Part shown: piece after piece, positions 36,043 to 45,504 of the stretch
Layout of the letters: every line of letters starts with the position of its first letter
How positions within the stretch are numbered: position 1 is the first letter of the stretch
Assembly: GCA_964219345.1 (NCBI GenBank)
Contig: CAXPPN010000047.1
Coordinates: 24,321 to 88,320 of the forward strand
Source: UBA3537 sp964219345
GTDB lineage: Bacteria > Bacteroidota > Bacteroidia > Flavobacteriales > Flavobacteriaceae
Length of the DNA stretch: 64,000 nt
Direction of reading: 5' to 3'
Position numbers and translations under genes: made by a program
Notes under the pieces: generated by a model
Seen by the model: the letters and a program-made list of their open reading frames with translations, nothing else
The model's database searches: none
Told to the model about the DNA's origin: nothing

Positions 36043-37329
36043 GTGAAACTACCACAATTCATAACCAACAATTTAATTTTAAAAATCACCTCATTAAATT
36101 CTGTGGTTGTTGGTGTTCGACTTCTAATTTCGTTGGTTGTTCAGAATCTTTTGGCACAGTATACAGGGCAATCTGGAATTGCAAAAGTGGGCCAGATTAG
36201 GAATATATCAGCCATGCTAATGAGTCTGTCGTCACTAGGGGTTTTTAATGGTATTGTTAAATATGTTGCGGAGTATAAAAATAATCAAGAAGGGCTTAAA
36301 AAATTATTTTCTACAGTATATGTATTGTCAACCTTAGCCACCCTTTCTTTGTCGTTGGTTCTATTTTTTTGTTCTGAAAATCTTTCTAATTGGTTGTTTT
36401 TTTCAAAATCATACGCTTATGTCTTTCAATTATTGGCAGTTACCACTCCGTTCATTGCTATGAATCGTATTTTTAATGGAGTTATCAATGGGCTTTCTGC
36501 TTATAAAATCAATGCAAAAATTGAACTTATTTGGTATTTTCTAGCATCGTTATTGTTAGTAGTGAGTTTATTTTTTTATAATATTCAGGGGGTGCTGTTG
36601 GCAATAGCCATAACCCCTATTATTCAATTTTCGGTACTCATTTTTCTTTTTGGAAAAACATTAAGAGAATACATTGATTTTAAACAACTTTCTTTTCAAA
36701 CGCCTCTTTTAAAAACACTACTCGGATTTGCTCTAATGTCATTTGTAGGCACTGTTTTTTTGAATTTCATTGAAATTGAATTAAGAACTTTAATTTCTCA
36801 ACGTGTGAGTGAAAATGAAGCTGGAGTTTGGACGGCTATGTCTTCAATTTCGAAAATATATATGCAATTTTTGACAATAATCTTTCCAATCTACGTCTTA
36901 CCATATTATACAGAAATAAAGACTATTGCTGGTCTAAAAAAACAAGCTATAAAAATATATGCTTCATTACTTCCTTTGATTGTTTTAGGAATGCTTTTGG
37001 TTTATTTATTTAAAAATCAAATTGTTAAAATTATCTATACCGACGATTTTCTATCAATGATTCCTCTTTTTAAATGGCAGTTATTAGGCGATTTTACTAG
37101 ATTTTTAGCTGTAGTTTTGGCCTACTATTTCCTTTCAAAAAATGCTTTCAAATATTTTATATCTATAGAGCTAATCTCTCTAATTTTATATTTCTTTTTC
37201 TCTAAAGAATTTATTACAATTTATGGTACAGAAGGAGTTGTATTAGCCAATTTTGTACGCTATGTATGTTACTTGTTGTTGGTTGTTTTTTCTGTTATTC
37301 ATTATTTTAGACGACAAAATAAACTCTGA
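36043..37329 (+). CDS. Wzx-type polysaccharide flippase
   Basis: A 428-residue membrane protein with about 12 helices, of the MOP/PST family that moves lipid-linked oligosaccharides across the inner membrane. RLLISLVVQNLLAQYTGQSGIAKVGQIRN and the flanking segments resemble WzxE (lipid III flippase). The start is GTG at 36043, directly after an in-frame TGA, so no earlier start is possible. Codon use is noticeably AT-rich and Phe-rich compared with flanking housekeeping genes. It is first in a plus-strand set with the sulfatase-fold transferase (2 bases away) and a glycosyltransferase. Confidence 0.9.
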   Translation: MKLPQFITNNLILKITSLNSVVVGVRLLISLVVQNLLAQYTGQSGIAKVGQIRNISAMLMSLSSLGVFNGIVKYVAEYKNNQEGLKKLFSTVYVLSTLATLSLSLVLFFCSENLSNWLFFSKSYAYVFQLLAVTTPFIAMNRIFNGVINGLSAYKINAKIELIWYFLASLLLVVSLFFYNIQGVLLAIAITPIIQFSVLIFLFGKTLREYIDFKQLSFQTPLLKTLLGFALMSFVGTVFLNFIEIELRTLISQRVSENEAGVWTAMSSISKIYMQFLTIIFPIYVLPYYTEIKTIAGLKKQAIKIYASLLPLIVLGMLLVYLFKNQIVKIIYTDDFLSMIPLFKWQLLGDFTRFLAVVLAYYFLSKNAFKYFISIELISLILYFFFSKEFITIYGTEGVVLANFVRYVCYLLLVVFSVIHYFRRQNKL

Positions 37330-37331
37330 AT

Positions 37332-38969
37332 ATGATTTCAAAAGTAACATATACTTCAAATTTAAAAACACTTGTAAATTTATTTTGGATATATTTTTTT
37401 GTTACAATTCCAGGATTTATTGCTATTGCGTTTTATTCGGATTTTGATATCTTATTATTGTATAATTTTTTTGAAAGCATATTTTTTTGTGTTCTTATAA
37501 TTTTATTCATTTCTGTTTTTAAAAATTCTAGAGTCAAAAAATTCATATATTATTTTCTGTTTTCAAGTTTTGTCTTTTGCACCTATATAGAGGCGGTATA
37601 TTTTGTAATCTATGGAACTTACTTTAGTCCATCTTCAGTTTTTTTATTCTTCGATTCAAACCCAGAAGAAGCCACAGAATTTCTAACATTTTATTTTAGT
37701 ATATCTCTATTGATTTTTACAGTCATTTTATTGATTGTTTATTTTTTATGCTTAAAACAATTACAATTTATATATCATCAATTACCCACTTTCAAAAGAA
37801 GAGATTTAATTAAAAGTTTCGTTTTAATGGTAATGCTATTGGGCTTTATGAGAATCACAAAATTGATTGATTATAATTTCCCTTATTTATTTTTACGCTC
37901 ATTTATAATATATCAAAATGAATCAAAAGAATTTGATGTTTATAAAAACAATAAAAATGGAAACTTTAAAAATATTCAAAAGATACCTTCAAATCATAAA
38001 GAGGTTTATGTTTTAGTTCTTGGAGAATCTACAACAAAATCACATCTAGGTATCTATGGTTATGATCGACCAACAACGCCACAACTTCGCTCGAAGAAGG
38101 ATGAAATAATTTTATTTCAAGACGTTATTAGTCCACATACATACTCTATTGGAGCTGTTACAAAACTATTGACTCTAGCCAATTATGAAGATCCAAAGGT
38201 TTCAAGTCAGGGATCTATTATTCAGCTTCTTAATGCAGCAGGTTTTGAAACGTTTTGGTTATCTAATCAACGCCCTTTGGGGCCATACGAAAGTTTAATT
38301 ACCAAATTATCGGCTTCCGCAGACTATAGTAAATTTATAACAACAGCAATCGCTCGTCATAGCAAAACCCTAGATGAAAGTCTTTTAAACGATCTTGACA
38401 TTGTATTGGAAGAATCGAAATCTAATAAGATTTTTATTGTTTTACATCTAATTGGAACACATCATAATTACCAAGAGCGATACCCTGCTTCATTCAATGT
38501 TTTTAATGGAGAGGTAAATTCTAACTTTAAGTCAAAAGAAAGTATAAATAAAATCAATCACTACGACAATGCCGTTTTGTACAATGATTTTGTTGTTAAT
38601 GCTATTATTGAAAAGGTTAAATCAACAAATATCAATAGCTTTGTACTTTATCTTTCGGATCATGGAGAAGAACTATACAGAGATCGTAATATGGCAGGCC
38701 ATAATGAGGATACTCCTACACAATTAATGTATGAAATTCCTTTTATGTTGTGGCAATCAGAAAAATATAAAAATTACCGATCTATTGATATTGACATCAA
38801 TAGGCGCTATATGACTGATGATTTGTTTCATAGTCTAGCAGACCTCATGGGGATACAATCAGATCGCGTAAATTATAAGCGCAGTATATTTAGTAATATT
38901 TTTGAGGAACGGAAAAGAATTGTTTTAGATTCAATAGATTATGATACTGCTTTTAAATCTAAAGAATGA
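37332..38969 (+). CDS. Phosphoethanolamine transferase-like membrane enzyme (EptA/EptC type)
   Basis: A 545-residue inner-membrane enzyme. Five N-terminal helices (to about residue 190) precede a periplasmic sulfatase-fold domain. The nucleophile region is GEST (231-234) in LGESTTKSHLGIYGYDRPTTPQL, and metal ligands appear as LYLSDHGEELYRD with NMAGHNEDTP further on. GTHHNYQERYP is also typical. Family members move phosphoethanolamine from phosphatidylethanolamine to lipid A or other glycans. The target here is unknown; the flippase and glycosyltransferase neighbours suggest a surface glycan. The next gene overlaps the stop by 4 bases. Confidence 0.9.
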   Translation: MISKVTYTSNLKTLVNLFWIYFFVTIPGFIAIAFYSDFDILLLYNFFESIFFCVLIILFISVFKNSRVKKFIYYFLFSSFVFCTYIEAVYFVIYGTYFSPSSVFLFFDSNPEEATEFLTFYFSISLLIFTVILLIVYFLCLKQLQFIYHQLPTFKRRDLIKSFVLMVMLLGFMRITKLIDYNFPYLFLRSFIIYQNESKEFDVYKNNKNGNFKNIQKIPSNHKEVYVLVLGESTTKSHLGIYGYDRPTTPQLRSKKDEIILFQDVISPHTYSIGAVTKLLTLANYEDPKVSSQGSIIQLLNAAGFETFWLSNQRPLGPYESLITKLSASADYSKFITTAIARHSKTLDESLLNDLDIVLEESKSNKIFIVLHLIGTHHNYQERYPASFNVFNGEVNSNFKSKESINKINHYDNAVLYNDFVVNAIIEKVKSTNINSFVLYLSDHGEELYRDRNMAGHNEDTPTQLMYEIPFMLWQSEKYKNYRSIDIDINRRYMTDDLFHSLADLMGIQSDRVNYKRSIFSNIFEERKRIVLDSIDYDTAFKSKE

Positions 38970-39796
38970 GGAAAATTGAGGACTCAAATATAGATTTTGA
39001 AATTTTAATTTCAACTCAATCTCAAACTAGTTTAGATTTTCTAAATCCCATGTTTGATGGTTTAGATTATAGAGATTATAATATTTTGATTATCAATCAG
39101 AATATAAATTCGCCAGATTTAATTTCAACTTATCCTACAATACGAGTTATTAATTCAAAGGCATCAGGTTTGGCAAAAAGTAGAAATTTGGCTATACAAA
39201 ATTGCTTGGGCCAAATATGTATTTTTGCAGATGATGATGTCGTTTATAAACATGATTTTAAGCAAAAAATCATATCAAGTTTTGAAAGTCAACCCAATGC
39301 AGAGATTATTACATTTAAAATGGAAGATGAGTATGGTAATAACTTTAGAAAATATCCAAATATAAAGTTTCATACAAAAAAAACAGTTTCATCGGTTAAT
39401 TCAGTAGTTATTGCTTTTCGAAAGAAATCAATTCAAGGAGTTATGGCGTTTGATGTAAAATTTGGTTTGAATGCAGAATTTCCTACAGGTGATGAATATG
39501 TATTTTTAAGAAATGCCCTAAACCGAAATAAAGCTGTGTGTTTTGAACCAGAAGTCATTCTTAGACACCCATCCGAAAGCTCTGGTCAATTTGCCGGAAG
39601 AGACAAAAATATTTTTGCTCGTGGGGCCATTTTTTATAAATTTCATGGAACACTGTCATACTTTAAACTAATACATCATATTTATTTACTCAAGAAAAAA
39701 AATATGATAACCATAAGCCAGATGGTTTATAAATTTAAAATAGGTTTGAAGGGAATTTTCAGGTACAAACAACTCTACTTGAAGGAAGTTATGTAG
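38966..39796 (+). CDS. Family 2-like glycosyltransferase
   Basis: A 276-residue cytoplasmic transferase. The divergent GT-A fold is supported by SKASGLAKSRNLAIQNCLG, then the DxD-type metal site in IFADDDVVY (residues about 91-99), and FGLNAEFPTGDEYVFLRNAL as the acceptor-side acidic loop. No membrane helix is obvious. It overlaps the preceding transferase gene by 4 bases (ATGA) and its 3' end overlaps the convergent glycosyltransferase by 22 bases. Sugar donor unknown. Confidence 0.85.
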   Translation: MRKIEDSNIDFEILISTQSQTSLDFLNPMFDGLDYRDYNILIINQNINSPDLISTYPTIRVINSKASGLAKSRNLAIQNCLGQICIFADDDVVYKHDFKQKIISSFESQPNAEIITFKMEDEYGNNFRKYPNIKFHTKKTVSSVNSVVIAFRKKSIQGVMAFDVKFGLNAEFPTGDEYVFLRNALNRNKAVCFEPEVILRHPSESSGQFAGRDKNIFARGAIFYKFHGTLSYFKLIHHIYLLKKKNMITISQMVYKFKIGLKGIFRYKQLYLKEVM

Positions 39797-40710
39797 ATAT
39801 TTCTTTTCGTTAACCAAAATTGTATGTCCTTTATAATGATCAATAATCTTTTTGGAAGTTTAATTAATAGTCTTTGCTTAAAATTCAAATTCTTTTTTTC
39901 AATTTCATGTAGTAAATACTTATAATTTTTGTTGTCGTCATTTATTTTACGCTCTATAGCCATTGAAAAACGATTCAAATCCAAATATCTTTTTAGCGAT
40001 GAATTATTGTTTTCATCCTCCTTGAAGTATTCAAATATTTTTAAACGATCTTTAACAAATTTTGAAGTCGACAAATGATTTTCATAACAATAAGTTACTT
40101 TTAATGCGGTTGGTTTGGAATTAAATGCCACTTTTTCTTCTAGTGCAATTCTAATCCACATTTCTGTGTCTTGACCAGATTTTAAAGATTCATTAAAATG
40201 ACTATTATTTTTGAAGATATATGCTGGTATCATTACAGCCGAAGTCCAAGCAACACAATCTACAGTTGAAGACTTAAAAAAATCTTGTACAATTCCTGAA
40301 TAATTATTTAGGTCTACAAAAACTGCACTTATGGGTTTTGAATTGTCAAATTTTTTGGAGTACCCCATGGCATATAAACCACAATTTGGGTGGTCTTTCC
40401 AAAGTTTATATAATTCTTCTAAATGATTGTTCCTCCACAAATCATCAGCATCTAAAAACGCAATTAGATCTGATTTAGCTTTTTCTATTCCAAAGTTTCT
40501 TGCCCTTGAAACACCTCCGTTTTTTATGGAAAATATTTTTATTCTAGAGTCTTCTATTTGTTTTACTATTGCTAAACTACTGTCTGTAGAGCCATCATTA
40601 ACCACAATAATTTCAAAATCTTTAAACGTTTGATTTAAAGCACTTTCAATAGTGTTTTGAATGTACTTTTCTTTATTATATAGTGGTATGACAACTGAAA
40701 AAACTGGCAT
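39775..40710 (-). CDS. Glycosyltransferase family 2
   Basis: A 311-residue GT2 enzyme. It opens with FSVVIPLYNKEKYIQNTIESALNQTFKDFEIIVVNDGSTDSS over residues 4-45, and has GVSRARNFGIEKAKSDLIAFLDADDLW with the DxD site. SGQDTEMWIRIAL gives the catalytic-base ED-like motif. The last 60 residues are basic and may sit on the membrane. It starts directly after the stop of the next upstream gene (40711) and is the last of a three-gene minus-strand unit with an ftsE-like gene. Confidence 0.93.
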   Translation of the reverse strand: MPVFSVVIPLYNKEKYIQNTIESALNQTFKDFEIIVVNDGSTDSSLAIVKQIEDSRIKIFSIKNGGVSRARNFGIEKAKSDLIAFLDADDLWRNNHLEELYKLWKDHPNCGLYAMGYSKKFDNSKPISAVFVDLNNYSGIVQDFFKSSTVDCVAWTSAVMIPAYIFKNNSHFNESLKSGQDTEMWIRIALEEKVAFNSKPTALKVTYCYENHLSTSKFVKDRLKIFEYFKEDENNNSSLKRYLDLNRFSMAIERKINDDNKNYKYLLHEIEKKNLNFKQRLLIKLPKRLLIIIKDIQFWLTKRNIYITSFK

Positions 40711-41604
40711 TTATTTTTTGGATATATAACAAAGATAACTCAATCGATATAAATCAAAAACGAACAAAGATGGTGTATTGGACAAAAGATTTTTTTCAAA
40801 TCTTGTTTTCAATGATGGATAAATTGTTGAAAGGAGTAAATCAAGTTTAAATTTTTGAAGTATATTTTTAACTCTTGATATTTTCATGTACTTGTGGTCT
40901 ATTAATTTTTGATTTAAAAACAAATTCAAAGCATCCAAAGATTCTATTGATTTCCTTAAGAAAATTTCACTACTTTCTAAACCAAGATGCAAAACAGGGT
41001 TGTCGATGTGTGTAATCGCAATTCTTTTTTGTTTAAGATTATGGGAAAACAATGTGTCTTCATTGCTAAAAGACGCATTTTTTTCATCAAATCTAACTTT
41101 TTCAAGTACTATTTTTTGTATTAAAAAATTTGATGACAGTAAGCTTAAGAAGGGTCTTCTATTTCTTTTTTCTATTGAAATTGCCTCTCGTTCTCTTCCA
41201 TAAACCCATCGTAATAATTGCGTTTGATTTGGCCTTTCTTCTTGATATGTAATTCCCCCATAAATTATTGGTCTAGAATATGATAATGAATTTATATAAT
41301 TGAATACAAAATGATTATTTACTGGCATCACATCGGCATCCAAAAACAAAAGCCAGCTGTATTGTGCACTTTTTGCAAGTTTGTTGCGAATGGCACTTCT
41401 TCCAATATTTGATTTCAAAATGGTGTAAGAGGTGTTTTCTAAAGTATTGATTGAGGCGTTATTTTTTCTGACTTCTAAATCTGTAGAAGCATCATCAAAA
41501 GCAAGAATTTCAAACACAATATTACACGACTTTGATTGTTTATGAACTTCAACAACTAAAGCTGTTATATCATAATTAAATGTTGGAATTAAAATTGAAA
41601 GCAT
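40711..41604 (-). CDS. Glycosyltransferase family 2
   Basis: A 297-residue GT2 enzyme with LSILIPTFNYD at the start, EILAFDDASTD, NIGRSAIRNKLAKSAQYSWLLFLDADVMP (DxD) and SFSNEDTLFSHNLK near residue 200. Its neighbour downstream abuts it without a gap, and ftsE ends two bases upstream of its ATG. The tight packing implies translation from one mRNA. Sugar and acceptor cannot be told. Confidence 0.92.
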   Translation of the reverse strand: MLSILIPTFNYDITALVVEVHKQSKSCNIVFEILAFDDASTDLEVRKNNASINTLENTSYTILKSNIGRSAIRNKLAKSAQYSWLLFLDADVMPVNNHFVFNYINSLSYSRPIIYGGITYQEERPNQTQLLRWVYGREREAISIEKRNRRPFLSLLSSNFLIQKIVLEKVRFDEKNASFSNEDTLFSHNLKQKRIAITHIDNPVLHLGLESSEIFLRKSIESLDALNLFLNQKLIDHKYMKISRVKNILQKFKLDLLLSTIYPSLKTRFEKNLLSNTPSLFVFDLYRLSYLCYISKK

Positions 41605-41606
41605 TT

Positions 41607-42290
41607 TTATTCTTTTCTTTGTACCACTTCAAATACTCTGTTGTTTTCGCATTTTAGGGTCTTACTTGGGTACTTCAGCAATAGTCCATAGTCGTGTGTA
41701 GCCATAAGAATTGTATTTCCTTTTTTATTCAAATCTTGTAAAACTTCCATGACTTCAATACTCGTTTCTGGATCTAGATTTCCAGTAGGTTCATCTGCTA
41801 AAATAAGTTCCGGGTCATTTAACAATGCCCTGGCAATAGCTATGCGTTGTTGCTCGCCACCAGATAATTCATAAGGGAATTTATGGCCTTTGTTTTGCAT
41901 ACTCACTTTAGTCAATACGTCTTCTATTTTTTGCTTAATTTTCACCTTATCCTTCCATCCTGTGGCACGTAAAACAAAATCTAAATTATTGTTTATTTTA
42001 CGTTCATTGAGTAGCTTAAAATCTTGAAAAACAATACCTAACTTTCTTCTCAAAAAAGGAATGTTTTTGTCTTTCATTGCATTTAAATCAAAACCAACGA
42101 TTTCTCCTTTGCCATGCGCAAGTCCCAAATCGCCATAGAGTGTTTTTAGAAGACTACTTTTTCCAGAGCCAGTTTTTCCAATTAAGTAAACAAATTCTCC
42201 TTTTTTTACATCAATATTGACTTCGTTAAGGATTAAATTTTTATCCTGAAAAATAGAAGCACTGTCTAGTTTTAAAACGGATTCGGACAT
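41607..42290 (-). CDS. ftsE: FtsE-like ABC ATPase
   Basis: A 227-residue ATPase of the FtsE/LolD-type family. Walker A GKTGSGKSS (about residues 38-46), VFQDFKLL Q-loop, signature LSGGEQQRIAIARALL, Walker B LILADEPTGNLDP and switch His ATHDYGLL are present. FtsE with FtsX couples ATP hydrolysis to cell-wall hydrolase activation during division. No ftsX is adjacent, which is common in Bacteroidota; LolD is a possible alternative. It leads the minus-strand unit with two glycosyltransferases. Confidence 0.87.
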   Translation of the reverse strand: MSESVLKLDSASIFQDKNLILNEVNIDVKKGEFVYLIGKTGSGKSSLLKTLYGDLGLAHGKGEIVGFDLNAMKDKNIPFLRRKLGIVFQDFKLLNERKINNNLDFVLRATGWKDKVKIKQKIEDVLTKVSMQNKGHKFPYELSGGEQQRIAIARALLNDPELILADEPTGNLDPETSIEVMEVLQDLNKKGNTILMATHDYGLLLKYPSKTLKCENNRVFEVVQRKE

Positions 42291-42437
42291 GAATTGATAT
42301 TAAAATTATTTTATAAAAGTATTACTATTCAAAGCAATAATCAAATTTCATTCCCATTAAACCTCTTCAATTTCTAAAAACTTAAATTTTTAGCTATAAT
42401 TTAATTGTAAATCCAACGTTATAAATAGTATAAATTT

Positions 42438-42445
42438 TATATTTG
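42438..42445 (+). promoter_or_regulatory. Candidate -7 box for the TPR-barrel operon
   Basis: TATATTTG, matching TAnnTTTG, 23 bases before the ATG at 42469. The -33 element is not clear. The 178-base gap to the divergent ftsE holds nothing else recognisable. Confidence 0.45.
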
Positions 42446-42468
42446 AATACAAATCGAGAACAATTCGT

Positions 42469-45400
42469 ATGAATTATAAAAACCTATTTTTTTCTTTTTT
42501 CATTTTATGGTTTAGCCTTTCACTATATGCCCAAAAAACGGAAGCCCAGTATCAACTTCAAAAAGAGTATCAGAAAGCTATTTCTCTTTTTGATAATGGC
42601 GCCTATGTTTCTGCTCAGGATATATTTGATGACTTACAACAGCAATCAAAAGCACCTCAAATATCATATGACGCTGCATATTATTTTACAGTTTGTTCCA
42701 TAAGGTTAAATCAATCCAATGCAGAACAATCTATTGAGCAATTTTTGGAAAACTATCCTACTAGCCCAAGACAAAACACTATTTATCTTGATGCGGGGGA
42801 TTATTATTTTGCAAATGCCAAGTATGTTCGTGCTCAAAAATGGTATAAAAATGTGAAAATCAATACATTACCAGCTCCAAAAAAAGAGCAATTTTACTTT
42901 AATAATGGTTACGTCAACTATGTAACCAAAAACTACAAAGAAGCCCAACAAAATTTATCTAAAGTTGAATATTCTGATGTGTATGGCGCTCAGGCAAAAT
43001 ATTATATGGGTTTTATGTCCTACGAAGTTGACGATTATGATAGTGCCTCAAAATATCTAGATCAAGTTTCAAATCAAGAGCGTTACAAAAATGAGTTGAA
43101 TTATTTTCAGGCCGATTTGAATTTTAAAATTGGAGCGTTTCAAAAAGCATTGAAAATGGCCAAAAAAGCACTAGAAAATGCCAATAAAAAAGAAACTGCG
43201 GAGCTTTCAAAAATAATTGGAGAGAGTTATTTCAATCTAAAAAAATACAATGAAGCCATTCCTTATTTAAAAGCATACAAAGGTAAAAAAGGGAAATGGA
43301 CCAACGTTGATTTTTATCAGCTGGGGTATGCCTATTATAAGCAAAACGATTTTGAAAATGCAATTGGTGAGTTCAATAAAATTATCAACGGAAACAATGC
43401 CATTGCTCAAAATGCTTATTATCATTTAGGGGAAAGTTACATCAATTTAGAAAAAAAACAAGAGGCTCTTAATGCATTTAGAAGTGCTTCTGAAATGGAT
43501 TTTAATGCCAATATCAAAGAAGATGCATGGTTAAATTATGCAAAGTTAAGTTATGATATTGGAAATCCATATATGTCTACGCCCCAAGTATTGAGTGATT
43601 TTTTGAGTGCTTACCCAAAGTCGCCCTTTAAAGAAAACATTGAATCCCTTTTGGTTGATTCCTATATTTCTTTCAAAAATTATAAAGAAGCACTTTTGCT
43701 TTTGGAATCTAATATGCGAAATGCGTTAAAACCCAGTTATCAAAAAGTGGTATTTTTTAGAGCATTAGAATTATATAATAGCGGTGATTATTCTGAAGCA
43801 CAACCCCTTTTCAAAAAGGCAATTACAATAGGAGTTGATCCTGTAATTACAGCTAGAGCTGCTTATTGGAATGCAGAAATTGAATTTTTGAATTTAAATT
43901 TTGAAGATGCACTTCAGTATTTTTTAACCTTTAAAAATAGTAGTGCTGCATCACATTCTCCAGAACAAAATCATTTGAATTATAATTTGGGGTATACTTA
44001 CTTTAAATTAAAACAATATCCAAAAGCCATTACAGCTTTTCAGTCTTATGTTTCGAATAGTGATGAAAATAAATCTTATATAAACGATGCTTTTCTGCGC
44101 ATGGCCGATGCCTATTATGTTAGCAAATTATACAATAAAGCAATCGATGCATATATTAAAGTTGTTAACAACTATGCACCATCTTCAGATTATGCGACGT
44201 TTCAAACTGCTGTAAGTTATGGTTTTTTGGGACAAACGGAAGCTAAGTTAAGTCATCTTAAAAAAGTTCTTAAGTATAAAAAATCAACATATTTAGATCA
44301 AGTTCATTTTGAGTTAGCCAATACCTACAGCAATCAAAATGATTCTCAGGGTGCACTCAAAGAATATGATATTGTCATCAATAATTTCAGTAAAAGCGCA
44401 TTGGTTTCCAAAGCATTATTGCGTAAAGGATTATTACTGTATAATGCCAATAGCACCAAAAAAGCACTAGATGTATTTAAAAGAGTAGCCAAAGAATATC
44501 CTTCCACACCAGAGTCGTATCAGGCCATAGGGTCTGCACGTTCTATTTATGTAGATAATGGAAATGTAGAAGATTACGCCAAATGGATAGGCACCTTGAA
44601 GTATGTTGCTATTACTGATGCCAATTTAGAAAAAACAACATATGAATCTGCTGAAAAACAATACCTTAACAACAATACAGACAAAGCGATTTCACTTTTC
44701 AATGGGTATATTTCAAAGTTTCCAAATGGTACTCAAATCATAAAAGCCCATTTTTATTTGGCTGCTTTGTATTTTAAACAGGATTTAAAACAAAATGCTT
44801 TGCCACATTATGAATATGTTGTGCAGCAATCAGCAAATGAATTTACAGAACAAGCACTTCAAAAAGTATGTGCCATAAAACTTCAAAATAAAGAGGATGC
44901 CGAATCAGATTTGAAACGCTTAGAACTTGAGGCAAAATCTCCTCAAAATATTCTTTTTGCACAATCTAATTTGATGAAAATAGCGTTTAAAAATAAAGCC
45001 TATTCTTCTGCTCTAGATTATGCAAAAATTATACTAGACAACCCAAGTACCGATGACTACATTAAAAATGATGCACACATCATTACAGCCCGATCTGCCT
45101 TTGCTCTGGCTGATGAAAATTTGGCAAGGACATCCTATTTAACAGTGGCATCATTTGGTTCGTCTAATTATGGTGCAGAGGCACAATATTATGCTGCTTT
45201 TTTTCACAATAAAGACCATAATTTTGAAATTTCAAATAAGAGTATTCAACAACTTATTCAGCAATTTCCTAGTCAAAAAGAATTTGCGGCAAAAGGATTG
45301 ATTTTGATGGCCAAAAATTATTATGCCTTAAATGATGCTTTCCAAGCAACATATATTTTGGAAAATGTAGTAAAAAATTTCTCAAATTTTGTTGAATTAA

Positions 45401-45504
45401 AAACTGAAGCAACGCAGTTGCTAGAAAACTATGAGCGTGAACTTTCAAAATCCAATGCATCTATCGAAGCAGAACAAGAAAAAACAAATATAGATGAAGA
45501 ATAA
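42469..45504 (+). CDS. Large exported tetratricopeptide-repeat protein
   Basis: A 1011-residue periplasmic or outer-membrane-associated protein. A signal peptide ends near residue 21 (FSLSLYAQ). Nearly the whole mature chain is TPR or Sel1-like helical repeats: units such as NNGYVNYVTKNYKEAQQNL, FYQLGYAYYKQNDFENAIGEF, AYYHLGESYINLEKKQEALNAF and NLGYTYFKLKQYPKAITAF recur about every 34-37 residues, more than fifteen in all. There is no enzymatic domain. The stop overlaps the start of the barrel gene by 11 bases. A scaffold or adaptor for the barrel protein is the simplest reading, but is inferred. Confidence 0.9.
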   Translation: MNYKNLFFSFFILWFSLSLYAQKTEAQYQLQKEYQKAISLFDNGAYVSAQDIFDDLQQQSKAPQISYDAAYYFTVCSIRLNQSNAEQSIEQFLENYPTSPRQNTIYLDAGDYYFANAKYVRAQKWYKNVKINTLPAPKKEQFYFNNGYVNYVTKNYKEAQQNLSKVEYSDVYGAQAKYYMGFMSYEVDDYDSASKYLDQVSNQERYKNELNYFQADLNFKIGAFQKALKMAKKALENANKKETAELSKIIGESYFNLKKYNEAIPYLKAYKGKKGKWTNVDFYQLGYAYYKQNDFENAIGEFNKIINGNNAIAQNAYYHLGESYINLEKKQEALNAFRSASEMDFNANIKEDAWLNYAKLSYDIGNPYMSTPQVLSDFLSAYPKSPFKENIESLLVDSYISFKNYKEALLLLESNMRNALKPSYQKVVFFRALELYNSGDYSEAQPLFKKAITIGVDPVITARAAYWNAEIEFLNLNFEDALQYFLTFKNSSAASHSPEQNHLNYNLGYTYFKLKQYPKAITAFQSYVSNSDENKSYINDAFLRMADAYYVSKLYNKAIDAYIKVVNNYAPSSDYATFQTAVSYGFLGQTEAKLSHLKKVLKYKKSTYLDQVHFELANTYSNQNDSQGALKEYDIVINNFSKSALVSKALLRKGLLLYNANSTKKALDVFKRVAKEYPSTPESYQAIGSARSIYVDNGNVEDYAKWIGTLKYVAITDANLEKTTYESAEKQYLNNNTDKAISLFNGYISKFPNGTQIIKAHFYLAALYFKQDLKQNALPHYEYVVQQSANEFTEQALQKVCAIKLQNKEDAESDLKRLELEAKSPQNILFAQSNLMKIAFKNKAYSSALDYAKIILDNPSTDDYIKNDAHIITARSAFALADENLARTSYLTVASFGSSNYGAEAQYYAAFFHNKDHNFEISNKSIQQLIQQFPSQKEFAAKGLILMAKNYYALNDAFQATYILENVVKNFSNFVELKTEATQLLENYERELSKSNASIEAEQEKTNIDEE

